From the NCBI GenBank assembly GCA_041649755.1, contig JBAZMK010000004.1, positions 1 through 64,000 of the forward strand: a stretch of 64,000 nt of DNA, in the 5' to 3' direction. The position numbers were made by a program, and so were the translations under genes. A model generated the notes under the pieces. It searched no databases. It saw nothing but the letters and a program-made list of their open reading frames with translations, and was not told the origin of the DNA. This stretch comes from JAGVXH01 sp041649755 (GTDB taxonomy: Archaea; Nanobdellota; Nanobdellia; Pacearchaeales; GW2011-AR1). Below, piece by piece: positions 33,614 to 42,399 of the stretch. Positions within the stretch are counted from its first letter, which is position 1. Each line of letters starts with the position of its first letter.

Positions 33614-33925
33614 CTTCACTGCTGTTCCGTAGACAAGCATTTCAGCCGCACCAGTCATAATCATCGCCGTAGAATATCTAATTCCTATAATTGCGTCAGC
33701 TTTTAGTTTTATAGCCTCATTTACCATTCTGTTGAATGCTTCCTCTCTTGCCTGAGTTGTCATTTCAGTATAGGATTTTATTTCTCCACCCACTATATTT
33801 TTTAATCCCGCGGCTATATCCCTCCCAATATGTCTTGCACGGATTGTGTTTCCTTTGACTACCCCCAAGATTTTTGCAATTTTCTTTCCAGGAATTTCTT
33901 CTGTTGTAGTTGTTATAATTTCCAT
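33605..33925 (-). CDS. YbjQ/UPF0145 family protein
   Basis: 106 residues matching YbjQ: start MEIITTTTEEIPGKKI, the RARHIGRDI segment and the closing IIGIRYSTAMI followed by YGTAVKLK. The family forms pentamers with beta-alpha repeats of unknown role. Cytoplasmic. It lies at the end of a minus-strand group. Confidence 0.88.
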   Translation of the reverse strand: MEIITTTTEEIPGKKIAKILGVVKGNTIRARHIGRDIAAGLKNIVGGEIKSYTEMTTQAREEAFNRMVNEAIKLKADAIIGIRYSTAMIMTGAAEMLVYGTAVKLK

Positions 33926-33931
33926 ATTCTT

Positions 33932-34114
33932 TTATTTTCTTTTAGTTTTTATATCCTTCCTTTGTTCTATTTTATCTTCTTCTCTATTAAATATGATTAG
34001 GGTAATCCCTAAGATTATTAGAATTATTGGAAAAGATATTGTTCTTGTTTTAAGATAAAATATAATAGCAACTAAGATTGCAATAGAACCTAAAATTATC
34101 GCTTCTTTACCCAT
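33932..34114 (-). CDS. Small membrane protein
   Basis: 60 residues with two membrane helices (about 5-21 and 27-43) and a charged tail. Six bases separate its stop from the YbjQ start, suggesting co-transcription. No recognised family. Confidence 0.55.
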   Translation of the reverse strand: MGKEAIILGSIAILVAIIFYLKTRTISFPIILIILGITLIIFNREEDKIEQRKDIKTKRK

Positions 34115-34146
34115 ATTTTGTTTAGTTTAAGGAAGTTAATAAATGT

Positions 34147-35340
34147 TTATATGGGGAGGTAATAAATTATTGTGGGGATTAAGAGTGTGCCCATAAGAAA
34201 TCCTTTTCTTACATTAAATTCTATACAGGTCAGGCCGATTAATGTAGAGATTGTGAAAACAAGAAGTCCTAAAGGTCCTGAAATAACCGCAACTATCAGA
34301 ATCAATAAGATAAGAACGAATATAGATATTTTTGAGTAATTAATTTTATTTATGTGTTTTGCGAATTTTTTTGAAAGAAAGTTTGTGTAAGGGATAAGAA
34401 TTATGGTTGAGATTAAAATTGCCACGAAAATTAATATCATTTCTTCTGTTGTTATTTTTGTTATTTGCGAGATTGCAGAGGCGACTCCAGTTCTGCTTTT
34501 ATTAATTAGAAAGAGTATATAGAAAGAGAGAGCTGTGACTAGAGTGTTTACTGAGCCCAACAGAATGAGGAATTGCTCTCTTGAGGTTTTTCCTCCGATA
34601 GCTGAACCGATTATTGCACCCTGACTTGCACCGAGACCAGGGAGAATAGCACAAATTGGAGAGACTAAAATTGTAATGATAGAGGGTTTTATGATATCTT
34701 TTTTTAACACAGGGATTTTTTCTACTTTTTGTTTAGGAATTTTGGTTTTTGTCCGAATAGAGTAAATTATTGTTGATGAGCCAAATAGTCCGGTGAGAAG
34801 TGGGAGTAAGGGTTCTTTTAGTCCGATGTTAAGTGAGCCTATTCCGAGAATTCCTGAAAGGAAGAATATAATTAGGGCTTTTGTTTTTGAGTTTTTTTCT
34901 GTATAAATCAGGAAGATAGACGCCCATATTAAAATCCACCCCATCATTTTGTTTAAGAAAGGATATATTCTTGGAAGGAATAAGAAGAATAGGGGGATGA
35001 TGATTATTAAAGAGGTTATAGCAATTGTTGAGCCGATTATAGTTAATCTTACCGCGTGATGTCCTAGCCCCTTTAAAAGAAGCTCGTGTCCAGGCATTAC
35101 ACCCAGCCCAGTGTCTTCGTCGGGGGCTCCAAGAAATATTGCTGGAATGAAATCTATGAAAGTGTGGGTGATAGCCATAGAGACTATGAATACGAGGATT
35201 GAAGGAATCTTCTCTGGAGCCGGGGTAATTATTGAAATTAGAATTAAAGAAACAAGATTTATGTGTATCCCAGGAATTATGCCTGTAAACGTGCCTATGA
35301 GGATTCCTAGTAAAAATGCAATCACAAGATAAACCCACAT
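34147..35340 (-). CDS. TctA-like membrane transporter
   Basis: 397 residues with about ten membrane helices. Signature parts GTFTGIIPGIHINLVSLIL, DFIPAIFLGAPDEDTGLGVMPGH and ILPGLGASQGAIIGSAIGG resemble the tripartite tricarboxylate transporter TctA/DUF112-like family in archaea. No binding-protein or TctB partner is adjacent. Substrate unknown. It lies just downstream of the S9 gene on the same strand, so may be part of that transcript. Confidence 0.78.
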   Translation of the reverse strand: MWVYLVIAFLLGILIGTFTGIIPGIHINLVSLILISIITPAPEKIPSILVFIVSMAITHTFIDFIPAIFLGAPDEDTGLGVMPGHELLLKGLGHHAVRLTIIGSTIAITSLIIIIPLFFLFLPRIYPFLNKMMGWILIWASIFLIYTEKNSKTKALIIFFLSGILGIGSLNIGLKEPLLPLLTGLFGSSTIIYSIRTKTKIPKQKVEKIPVLKKDIIKPSIITILVSPICAILPGLGASQGAIIGSAIGGKTSREQFLILLGSVNTLVTALSFYILFLINKSRTGVASAISQITKITTEEMILIFVAILISTIILIPYTNFLSKKFAKHINKINYSKISIFVLILLILIVAVISGPLGLLVFTISTLIGLTCIEFNVRKGFLMGTLLIPTIIYYLPI

Positions 35341-35380
35341 AAATTTACTTATCTTGTTTAGTTAAATATTTATTGAAGGA

Positions 35381-35782
35381 TTACCTATAGCTTGTTTGTC
35401 GCATTGCTCTGGCTTTTGAGTCTCCTGGTTTACGAGTTTCTTTTCTTCTTGTGTCTGCTACCAAAAGATTTCGGTCATAGGAAAGATAAGTCATCTTTAA
35501 ATTTTCATTTTCTGTGTATTTGGTTATTGCTTTTGCTATTGCAAGTCTTGATGCTTCAATTTGTGAAGAAGTTCCGCCCCCTTTTACCCATACTGAAATG
35601 TCAAATTTTAAGTCTCCAAGAATTTCTTTTGCAAGGATGATTGGTTCATTTAATTCTAATTGCTGAAGTTTAGGCAGTGAAGAAATCTTTTTTTTGTTTA
35701 TAGTTATTTTTCCATTTCCTTCCCCTATTGTAGCTTTGGCTATAGCCGTCTTTCTCTTTCCTGAAATTACTATTTTTTTCAT
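35381..35782 (-). CDS. rps9: 30S ribosomal protein S9
   Basis: 133 residues; GKRKTAIAKATI at the N terminus, GGGTSSQIEASRLAIAKAI and the C-terminal ETRKPGDSKARAMRQTSYR with terminal Lys/Arg that reaches the P site. Overlaps the L13 gene by four bases. RpoN and RpoK, usually next in the archaeal operon, are absent here. Confidence 0.97.
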   Translation of the reverse strand: MKKIVISGKRKTAIAKATIGEGNGKITINKKKISSLPKLQQLELNEPIILAKEILGDLKFDISVWVKGGGTSSQIEASRLAIAKAITKYTENENLKMTYLSYDRNLLVADTRRKETRKPGDSKARAMRQTSYR

Positions 35783-36192
35783 TTTAGTGCTCTGATAAAT
35801 TCTTCAACAGTGAAGCTTTTTATCGGTTTTTTGAATTCTATTTTTATCGCTTTTTTTATTTCTTCTTCGGGCAAGTTTCCTAAGCTTATATAACATCTTA
35901 GGTTTTTGAAAGCATTTCTTCCTTTTGCCCTGTCCCAAGGAAGCATACCTCTAATCATTCTTTTTAATATTAGGTCTTCTCTTCTTATGTATTTTGGACC
36001 TTTCATGGAAGAACCTCTTCCCATCTTTAATTTTGCACGCATTTTTTTTACATATTCCTCTTTATTTCCAGAGATCAGAACTTTTTCAGAATTAATTAAT
36101 ACTATGTTATTCCCTTTTAACAATTCCTTAGCGATTATGCTTGAGATTCTCCCGAAAATTGCAGATTCTCCGTTGAAAATTTTTTTTACCAT
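35779..36192 (-). CDS. rpl13: 50S ribosomal protein L13
   Basis: 137 residues; GRISSIIAKELL and the RGMLPWDRAKGRNAFKNL motif are conserved in L13. It overlaps S9 (four bases) and L18e (one base), so the operon is translationally linked. Confidence 0.97.
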   Translation of the reverse strand: MVKKIFNGESAIFGRISSIIAKELLKGNNIVLINSEKVLISGNKEEYVKKMRAKLKMGRGSSMKGPKYIRREDLILKRMIRGMLPWDRAKGRNAFKNLRCYISLGNLPEEEIKKAIKIEFKKPIKSFTVEEFIRALK

Positions 36193-36551
36193 TATTTCAA
36201 AATATTATATCCTTTAAGTTCAGGATTTTTTTTAATTTCGTCTTTAATTGGTGTAAAATTGGATTTTGATTCTTTTAATTTTTCAAGTGCTTTTTTTGAT
36301 ATAGACCATGCAACGATTTTTTTGCTTTTGCTTAATTCTCCTGCACTTAGAACTTTCCCCACTATGATTACGTTTCCATCAACCATATCAATATCCTTCA
36401 GATTTATTGCTGACCATCTTCTTTTTGGTTTGGCGAGTTCTTTTGCAACAATAGGGTTTGTTTTTTTTAATTTTATTATAGTCTCAACTAGTTCGGAGTC
36501 TGTTTTGTGCTTTGTTCTTTTTTCAATTTTAGTTTTGCTTATTTTTTCCAT
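36192..36551 (-). CDS. rpl18e: 50S ribosomal protein L18e
   Basis: 119 residues; KRRWSAINLKDIDM and VIIVGKVLSAGEL are typical. The ATG at 36551 is chosen because a longer frame would run into the tRNA-Leu gene. The last base is shared with the L13 start. Confidence 0.95.
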   Translation of the reverse strand: MEKISKTKIEKRTKHKTDSELVETIIKLKKTNPIVAKELAKPKRRWSAINLKDIDMVDGNVIIVGKVLSAGELSKSKKIVAWSISKKALEKLKESKSNFTPIKDEIKKNPELKGYNILK

Positions 36552-36571
36552 TTTTAAATTTCTGAATATGA

Positions 36572-36654
36572 TGAGGAGAGGAGGATTCGAACCCCCGCAG
36601 GCACAAGCCAACACGGCCTTAACGTGTCCCGTTTGACCGCTCCGGCATCTCCTC
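36572..36654 (-). tRNA. tRNA-Leu, anticodon AAG
   Basis: 83 nt, type II with a long variable arm. Acceptor GAGGAGA/TCTCCTC (7 bp), discriminator A, D-stem CCG/CGG, anticodon stem ACACG/CGTGT around loop TTAAGGC, T-arm GGGGG/CCTCC with TTCGAAT. The seven-base loop puts AAG at 34-36. The encoded A34 is unusual in archaea, which normally use GAG for these leucine codons. It is inside the RpoD-L18e operon. CCA is not encoded. Confidence 0.95.
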
Positions 36655-36657
36655 AGG

Positions 36658-37362
36658 TTATTTAATCGCTTTGATTATATCAGAGAGATTTTTTACTAGA
36701 GTGTTGCAAGACTCTGTAAATATTTCTTCGGGGCTAATTTGTCCCCAAGATTCAATATAAATCATTAATTCTTTTTCAAATTCTATAGATACCCCTGGGA
36801 AATCCTTTAAGTCTTCGTTATCTAATTCCCTTTTTAAGTGGTCTTTAACTTTTAATTTTCCGGCGTATTCAAAGACGTCCGGATAGAGCTCTGCTAATTT
36901 TTCATGTTTTTCTCCTTCGTGAGAAATTTTCATTTTTGGAATTTGTTTATAATAAAGAAGTCCTGGGGAGAATTTTGAATGTTTTATACCAATTCCACTT
37001 CTTGCTTTTGCTATAAGTTCTATTTCTTGTCCTGCATCAAGTAAGACTATAGGTATGTCGGGATAGACCGAAATATCTCCTAGTTCTTTTGATAAAACAT
37101 TTATCCCGCCACTTTTTCCTTTTGCCTTTAGTTTTAGTTCAAGGTCTAAATCTTTTTTCAATTTTTGATTTTTTATCGGGATTAGCCCCAGCCTATGGGC
37201 TATTATTTCATCGTAAAGTGCGGAGTCGTTTTTATGTATTTCAACTTCATCTATTGCAAGAATTGGAATTTCGTTTACACTTCTTCTTATTGCGTTTGCA
37301 AGACTCATATCTATTTCTATTGGGAAAGATATTTCTTCCGATTTTTTTTCAGTTGTTTTCAT
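36658..37362 (-). CDS. rpoD: RNA polymerase subunit D (RpoD/Rpb3-like)
   Basis: 234 residues. The alpha-like dimerisation domain begins with SLANAIRRSVNEIPILAIDEVEI, and the ALYDEIIAHRLGLIPI segment is diagnostic. The Cys-rich iron-sulfur insertion seen in many archaeal RpoD proteins is missing. It pairs with RpoL at the base of RNA polymerase assembly. Four bases downstream of its stop the tRNA-Leu begins. Confidence 0.95.
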   Translation of the reverse strand: MKTTEKKSEEISFPIEIDMSLANAIRRSVNEIPILAIDEVEIHKNDSALYDEIIAHRLGLIPIKNQKLKKDLDLELKLKAKGKSGGINVLSKELGDISVYPDIPIVLLDAGQEIELIAKARSGIGIKHSKFSPGLLYYKQIPKMKISHEGEKHEKLAELYPDVFEYAGKLKVKDHLKRELDNEDLKDFPGVSIEFEKELMIYIESWGQISPEEIFTESCNTLVKNLSDIIKAIK

Positions 37363-37392
37363 TTTTATTTGTCTTTTTTTCAGTTTATAAGT

Positions 37393-37779
37393 TTATACTC
37401 TCCGCCCCCTTCTTCCATGTGGTTTTTTAGGTCCGCCTCTTGGGATTTTTGTTACCTCTCCCATACTTAATATTTTAAATCCTTCTTTTGTAAGAGTTCT
37501 TGCAATTGCGTGGGCACCCGGTCCGAAACCAGTTTCTCCTGTTTGACCTTTAATTTTTATATATAGGTTTGTAATCTTATAATCTTTACACATCTCCTGA
37601 ATTTTTTTAGCTATAAACATTGCAATTGTCGGGTTTGCTTTCATTCGGTCATGTTTAGTTATTAAACCCCCAGAGATGCGCCCAATAGTATTCCCAGCTA
37701 AATCTGTTAGTGTAGCAATTGTATTATTAAAACTTGCATAAATGTTTAAAACACCTATATTTTCCTCATTCTTCTTCAT
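37393..37779 (-). CDS. rps11: 30S ribosomal protein S11
   Basis: 128 residues with the hallmark NIYASFNNTIATLTDLAGN, the GFGPGAHAIARTL segment and the basic C terminus PKKPHGRRGRRV. It overlaps the S4 gene by 14 bases. Confidence 0.97.
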   Translation of the reverse strand: MKKNEENIGVLNIYASFNNTIATLTDLAGNTIGRISGGLITKHDRMKANPTIAMFIAKKIQEMCKDYKITNLYIKIKGQTGETGFGPGAHAIARTLTKEGFKILSMGEVTKIPRGGPKKPHGRRGRRV

Positions 37780-38266
37780 TTTCTTTTATCTCCTGTTTTT
37801 TTGTTTTTTGTTTAGTTGGTTTTTTTGAAATGCTGTTCTCTAATTCTTTCGTAATTATATAGGAGGGGATATTCACTACATTTCCATTAACTAAAACTCT
37901 CTTATGAACGATTAATTGTCTTGCTTCTTTCGGGGTGTTTGCAATTTTCTTCTTAAAAACGAAAGTTTGCAATCTTCTTTCAAGCAGATTCTCTTCTGTT
38001 AGGGCCAATACGTCCGAGATATTTGAAACATTAAATCCCATTTTTTTCAGTTTTTCAAAGAATTTTTGTTGTTTTTCTACTTCCTCTCCGATTAATTTTT
38101 TTGCTCTTTTTCTAAATCTTGATATTGCTGACTTGGCTTTCCATATTTCTTTTTTATTTTTTAATCCATATCTTTTTACAATTTCATTTTCAAGATTTAT
38201 TCTTTCAAGTTCGTATAGCTTTCTTGGTTTGCTGAATTTTTTCCTTTTTCTTTTTATATCGCCCAT
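37766..38266 (-). CDS. rps4: 30S ribosomal protein S4
   Basis: 166 residues: FSKPRKLYELERI at the N terminus and an S4 RNA-binding domain (RRLQTFVF, then ARQLIVHKRVLVNGNVV). The C terminus is Lys-rich with an acidic end. Shares one base with S13. Confidence 0.96.
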   Translation of the reverse strand: MGDIKRKRKKFSKPRKLYELERINLENEIVKRYGLKNKKEIWKAKSAISRFRKRAKKLIGEEVEKQQKFFEKLKKMGFNVSNISDVLALTEENLLERRLQTFVFKKKIANTPKEARQLIVHKRVLVNGNVVNIPSYIITKELENSISKKPTKQKTKKQEIKENEEE

Positions 38267-38727
38267 TATTTCTTCTTCTTTACACCAACTGCCCCACTTT
38301 TTCTTCTGTTGGTTCTGAAGTGTGATTTAGTTCTTTGTCCTCTTACTGGCTGACCTAAATTATGTCTGTGCCCTTTATAAGAACGAATTTTTTTCAGCCT
38401 TTTGATGTCAAATTCATTTCTTAATTTGAGGTCAGCACCGGTTAAGTGTTTATCAAGACCATCATCAAAGTCTTTTTGGCGATTTTTTAAGAATTTTGGA
38501 ATTCGGGGGGACTCCATAAACTTTTCTATTTCCTCTACAGGGCTTTCACTTACTTTCGTATTTGGGTCTATTTTTAAGGTCTTACAAATTGAATTTGAAA
38601 ATGACCACGAAATTCCTTTGATTTTTGTTAGTTCTGAAACTATTTTTTTCTCTCCTCGGAGGTCTTTTCCCAAGATTCTTACAAGGGTTTTTTCTTCTGT
38701 TTTTTGTGGGTTTTCTTTTGCTGTCAT
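38266..38727 (-). CDS. rps13: 30S ribosomal protein S13
   Basis: 153 residues; LVRILGKDLRGEKKI, KKIRSYKGHRHNLGQPVRGQ and RTKSHFRTNRRKSG are conserved S13 signatures. It overlaps the DUF655 gene by four bases, so the ribosomal operon continues directly from that gene. Confidence 0.97.
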   Translation of the reverse strand: MTAKENPQKTEEKTLVRILGKDLRGEKKIVSELTKIKGISWSFSNSICKTLKIDPNTKVSESPVEEIEKFMESPRIPKFLKNRQKDFDDGLDKHLTGADLKLRNEFDIKRLKKIRSYKGHRHNLGQPVRGQRTKSHFRTNRRKSGAVGVKKKK

Positions 38728-39260
38728 ATTATAAATAAATTCTGTCTTTGAATTTCTGTGAGTTCTTCGTATATCCTTTTGGTGATTGCTTTTTCAGGGT
38801 CAGGAATTCCATGAACTCTTGTTTTTATATCTTCAAAGGAAGTAAATGGTTTTCCTTCCCTTTCCTTTAAGATTGCCTTCATGTGTTTTTTTCCAAAACC
38901 AGGTAATAGTTCAAACTGGTGGAGACGGGTATTTATAGCTTGTGCTTTGTTGAAAAAGCTTACATACTTTTCTTCACTTGTTTTAACGGCTTTTTCTATA
39001 AATTCTCTTAATTGTCCTTTTGCTGTTTCTGTTAGCTTTTCGCGTGGGCATCTTCCAAGGATATACTGAACTTTGTCTCGCTTTCCTTCTCCAATATAGG
39101 CCTCTTCACCTACCTCAAATTTCATTCCGTGTCGTGGAACCAATTGTAGTAGGGTGAATTTTTCAGAACCTATAGCCTGAGCCAAAGGCATCATTTTCTT
39201 GTCTAGAGGATATCCATAGGGTAGGAAATCTAATATTATTGCTTTTTCTTCTTTTACCAT
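38724..39260 (-). CDS. DUF655 nucleic-acid-binding protein
   Basis: 178 residues: an OB-like region with LQLVPRHGMKFEVGEEAYIG followed by a helix-hairpin-helix domain (LLPGFGKKHMKAILKEREGKPFTSF). This archaeal protein normally follows rpoF and precedes ksgA. Here it overlaps S13 instead, joining two operons. Confidence 0.92.
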   Translation of the reverse strand: MVKEEKAIILDFLPYGYPLDKKMMPLAQAIGSEKFTLLQLVPRHGMKFEVGEEAYIGEGKRDKVQYILGRCPREKLTETAKGQLREFIEKAVKTSEEKYVSFFNKAQAINTRLHQFELLPGFGKKHMKAILKEREGKPFTSFEDIKTRVHGIPDPEKAITKRIYEELTEIQRQNLFII

Positions 39261-39265
39261 TTTGC

Positions 39266-39568
39266 TTAATATTTTTTAACCACATTTAATATTTTTTCCA
39301 TTTCTTCGCCGTCCAGCGAAATTTCTGGGAGAATTTTAGTTATTTCTGAGGAATCTATAGGTATAAACTCTATTATTTTTACAATGTGAGAGTCTTTTAA
39401 TTTGATTAGGTCTAAACTTTTTAATTCTTCTTTTATTTTCATTGCATCTTCAAATTTTGTTTTATTAAACTTTTTAATGAAGTCTTTAATTTCTTTTGAG
39501 TTTTCTAAATCTTTGACCAGTTCTGTTACTTCCGCCATTGTTAGAGGTTTTTCTTCTTTTATTACCAT
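39266..39568 (-). CDS. rpoF: RNA polymerase subunit F (RpoF/Rpb4)
   Basis: 100 residues, helical, with LTMAEVTELVKDLE and the closing ILPEISLDGEEMEKILNVV region of the HRDC-like Rpb4 fold. It pairs with RpoE on the RNA polymerase stalk. One base is shared with the L21e gene end. Confidence 0.9.
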   Translation of the reverse strand: MVIKEEKPLTMAEVTELVKDLENSKEIKDFIKKFNKTKFEDAMKIKEELKSLDLIKLKDSHIVKIIEFIPIDSSEITKILPEISLDGEEMEKILNVVKKY

Positions 39569-39816
39569 TATATTTTTTTTATGTGGATTGGGTGGACTAT
39601 CAAGATTTTTTCCTTATTCCCATCTTTTATTTTAATTAATTTAGAATTTCCTCTGCTTCCTAGGACTACCCCACTTCTTCCTTGGACCCTTTTTGGTAGG
39701 GAGTGGTTTACACTTTTGTCTATTGAAATTGCTACCCTGGTTCCGTCGTCTATTTTTTTAAAGTAACTACTAAGTTTTAGCTTTCCTTTTTCTCTTATCT
39801 TTTTACCTTTTACCAT
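39568..39816 (-). CDS. rpl21e: 50S ribosomal protein L21e
   Basis: 82 residues; GTRVAISIDKSVNHSLPKRV, GRSGVVLGSRGNS and the C-terminal HPIHIKKI are conserved. It heads the minus-strand super-operon L21e, rpoF, DUF655, S13, S4, S11, rpoD, tRNA-Leu, L18e, L13, S9. Confidence 0.95.
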   Translation of the reverse strand: MVKGKKIREKGKLKLSSYFKKIDDGTRVAISIDKSVNHSLPKRVQGRSGVVLGSRGNSKLIKIKDGNKEKILIVHPIHIKKI

Positions 39817-39941
39817 TTTTAATGAAGACAGATATCTTTCGCTGTCGCCAACTCGGACAAATTTATCCTTCTTTTACAAGAAAAAGTTCATTTAAAAATG
39901 TTTTTACAGCCAGATTTTAGACCTTATTTAGGTTTTTGGGT

Positions 39942-41651
39942 TTATTTAATTTTTTTAGCTAAATCGTAGGTTTTAACATAATTTTCTATAAGTTCTGACC
40001 AAGAGAATTCTTTTGCTAAATTTTGGGTTTTTCTCTTCATTTGTATTATTATTTCCCTGGGGGTTTTACAAAAATTGTAGAGCTCTTTTGTCATTTCTTC
40101 TATTATTTGTTCTTCTGTTTTATCTTTTCTCTTTAAGACTGTGACTGCATTTTCTCTGCATTCTTCTTCTCCATATTTTTTTAGAAGATAATCTCCGAAT
40201 CCGCTTTCGTTGCTCGCTATTGTAGGTACTCTGCAGGTTATAGATTCTAAGGGGGTGTAACCCCAAGGCTCATAAAATGATGGAAAGATCCCCAAATCAA
40301 ATCCACTTGTGAACCCATAGTAATTTTGTTGTGTTAGTTCGTCTTTTTCTTCAATATAGTTAGGATGAAATAAAACTTTAACCTGGTTTTCTTCTTTATT
40401 ATCCAATCCTTCTAAGTAAAAATTTCTTATTATCTCGTTTGATTCAAAGTAGCTGGTCGAAACTTTTGGGTTTCCTTCTTCTTTTATTAATTTTACTTCT
40501 GAGAAAATTTCCCTCAGCTTGTTGCAATCTTCGTAAGGGTTAAATAAAAATTCTATGAATGGCTCTAAGATATCTTCTTTTTTGATTACCTCTTCTTTTA
40601 TATTCTTAATTTTAGATAAATTTCTGAGAATGTTTTCGTTCTTATTTGTAGAATTTATTGGGATAAGGAAGAAACAGATAATATTTATCCGACTTTTTTC
40701 TTCAATGAGTTTTTTGTTTAATCTTCCAAGAGCTTTTATAAGAATATCTATTCCTTTCCCATGAAATTCGTACCTTCCTGAGATAAAGAATAAAAAGGTT
40801 TTTTCAAAATTAATATAATAATATGGTGAAAACGAACTCATTATTATCTCTTTTATTCTTTTTCGACTTTTTTTTGGGGAACTTTCTCCTATTAAAGGTA
40901 GGTTTAATCCATTGAGCACTATTACTTCAGGTTTTCTTTTAAAAATTGTTTCGGCAGATTTAGCCAAGGTGTCGCTTACTGTTGTGAAGATATCACAATT
41001 TATAACTGCTTGTTTTTCTATTCCGTGTTTGTCTAAAACATTTCTTTGTTTTGCTTCTTCTTCGATATCTTCAACATCTCCAATTCTTTTTCCGATTCCT
41101 GCCAGGGCTCTTTCAATAACTGTTGCGTGAATAGTAAAGACTTTAGATATTCTTGTCGGTGTTTTTTTTAGATAGAGAATTCCAGTTCCTGAAAGCCATT
41201 CGTGGAAGTGTGCTATGAAATGTGTGTGGTCTTTTTGATAAACCTTTTCCAGAAAGATTCCTACTGCGTAACCCCATATAACAGGTTCTTCAAACCAAAA
41301 GTCTGAGTAAAGAGAGTCTACAGCATAATCCTCCCAGAGTTTTTTCTTTATATCGTTTTTAAATTGCATAAATTCGGCGGAGTCAATCAAAATTGTTTCT
41401 GTATTATTCGTCTTCCAAATTCCATAAAAGCAAAAGATTTTTTTATTTTTTAATTCTTCAAATATTTCTTTAAATTCATTTGGGGTTTCTCTTCCCTCAA
41501 ACTCGGGATTTTCTTTATTTCTGAAATAGGGTCCGATGAAAATATATCTTTTGAATTTTTCTTTTATGTAATTTGTTTTAGAATTGATTACAGTATAAAT
41601 TCCTCCGACCTTATTACAAACTTCCCAAGAAATTTCAAAAAGTTTATCCAT
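39942..41651 (-). CDS. GT3-like glycogen synthase
   Basis: 569 residues. The N terminus reads FEISWEVCNKVGGIYTVI, the signature of the eukaryote-like GT3 glycogen synthase (UDP-glucose as donor in the family). The second Rossmann domain has FFISGRYEFHGKGIDILI and the closing GFDLGIFPSFYEPWGYTPLESI. It extends alpha-1,4-glucan chains. It is the last gene of a six-gene minus-strand operon, one base from the MinD-like gene, next to a GT4/5 synthase and GH57 enzyme. Confidence 0.9.
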   Translation of the reverse strand: MDKLFEISWEVCNKVGGIYTVINSKTNYIKEKFKRYIFIGPYFRNKENPEFEGRETPNEFKEIFEELKNKKIFCFYGIWKTNNTETILIDSAEFMQFKNDIKKKLWEDYAVDSLYSDFWFEEPVIWGYAVGIFLEKVYQKDHTHFIAHFHEWLSGTGILYLKKTPTRISKVFTIHATVIERALAGIGKRIGDVEDIEEEAKQRNVLDKHGIEKQAVINCDIFTTVSDTLAKSAETIFKRKPEVIVLNGLNLPLIGESSPKKSRKRIKEIIMSSFSPYYYINFEKTFLFFISGRYEFHGKGIDILIKALGRLNKKLIEEKSRINIICFFLIPINSTNKNENILRNLSKIKNIKEEVIKKEDILEPFIEFLFNPYEDCNKLREIFSEVKLIKEEGNPKVSTSYFESNEIIRNFYLEGLDNKEENQVKVLFHPNYIEEKDELTQQNYYGFTSGFDLGIFPSFYEPWGYTPLESITCRVPTIASNESGFGDYLLKKYGEEECRENAVTVLKRKDKTEEQIIEEMTKELYNFCKTPREIIIQMKRKTQNLAKEFSWSELIENYVKTYDLAKKIK

Positions 41652-41652
41652 T

Positions 41653-42399
41653 CTAAGAAAGACCTATTTTTTTAAGTTCGTTTGATAATTTTTTTATTTC
41701 TTCTTCATCTCCGATAATCTCTTTAGCAATTCTTAAGTAGTTTTTAGAATTCTTATTCCTTGGATACTGGTTTATAATAGAATTAAATTTGGAAACTGAA
41801 ATCATTATTTTATGGTCATCATTTATTTCTGAGATTACTGGGAGACTCGTCGTTCTTTCAATATCTTTTGAAGTTAGCTCATAACTTTTTTTACGTTTCT
41901 TGTTTACAATTATTCCGATTATTGGCAATTTTTTCTGTTTAACTAATTCTGCTGCTCTTAGTGTTGTTGTCAAGGTGGGATAGTCTGGAGTGGTAATAAA
42001 TATCATTTCGTCTGCGACCATTAGAACACCTAATATTTCTTCACTATAACTTGGTCCGGAATCTACAATGACATAATCATATTTTTCTTTTACATAATCG
42101 ATTATTTTTTTGAATTTCTCCAAGTCCGCGTCTTTATAAAAATTACAGGGCATTACATTTAATCCTGATTTATGCTCATAGATTGCATCTTCAGGTAAAA
42201 TGTTGTTCCTTATGGCTTCTCTGAGAGTAATGTCAGGGTTTAGCAATCCCAAATAAATATGGAGGGTAGGGGATAAAAAATTAGCATCAACGACCAAAAC
42301 TTTTTTATTTAATTTTGAAAGGGCTGCTCCTATGTTTATTACGGAAATGGTTTTTCCAACGCCCCCTTTAAAGGATATAATCCCTATTATTTTTGTCAT
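41653..42399 (-). CDS. MinD/ParA-family ATPase in the glycogen operon
   Basis: 248 residues with the deviant Walker A FKGGVGKT at about 10-17, VLVVDANFLSPTLHIYLGL and the switch YVIVDSGPSY. The C-terminal EEIKKLSNELKKIGL could be an amphipathic membrane-binding helix as in MinD. It overlaps the DUF5752-like gene (by 32 bases) and lies two bases before the GT3 synthase. ATPases of this family position protein assemblies in the cell; the neighbours suggest the glycogen store as cargo (inference). A second copy is at 51318-52124 beside the phosphorylase. Confidence 0.87.
   Translation of the reverse strand: MTKIIGIISFKGGVGKTISVINIGAALSKLNKKVLVVDANFLSPTLHIYLGLLNPDITLREAIRNNILPEDAIYEHKSGLNVMPCNFYKDADLEKFKKIIDYVKEKYDYVIVDSGPSYSEEILGVLMVADEMIFITTPDYPTLTTTLRAAELVKQKKLPIIGIIVNKKRKKSYELTSKDIERTTSLPVISEINDDHKIMISVSKFNSIINQYPRNKNSKNYLRIAKEIIGDEEEIKKLSNELKKIGLS

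Noticed and set aside
36552..36614. Longer N-terminus of L18e
   Set aside because: It would read through the tRNA-Leu gene; the ATG at 36551 gives the family length.
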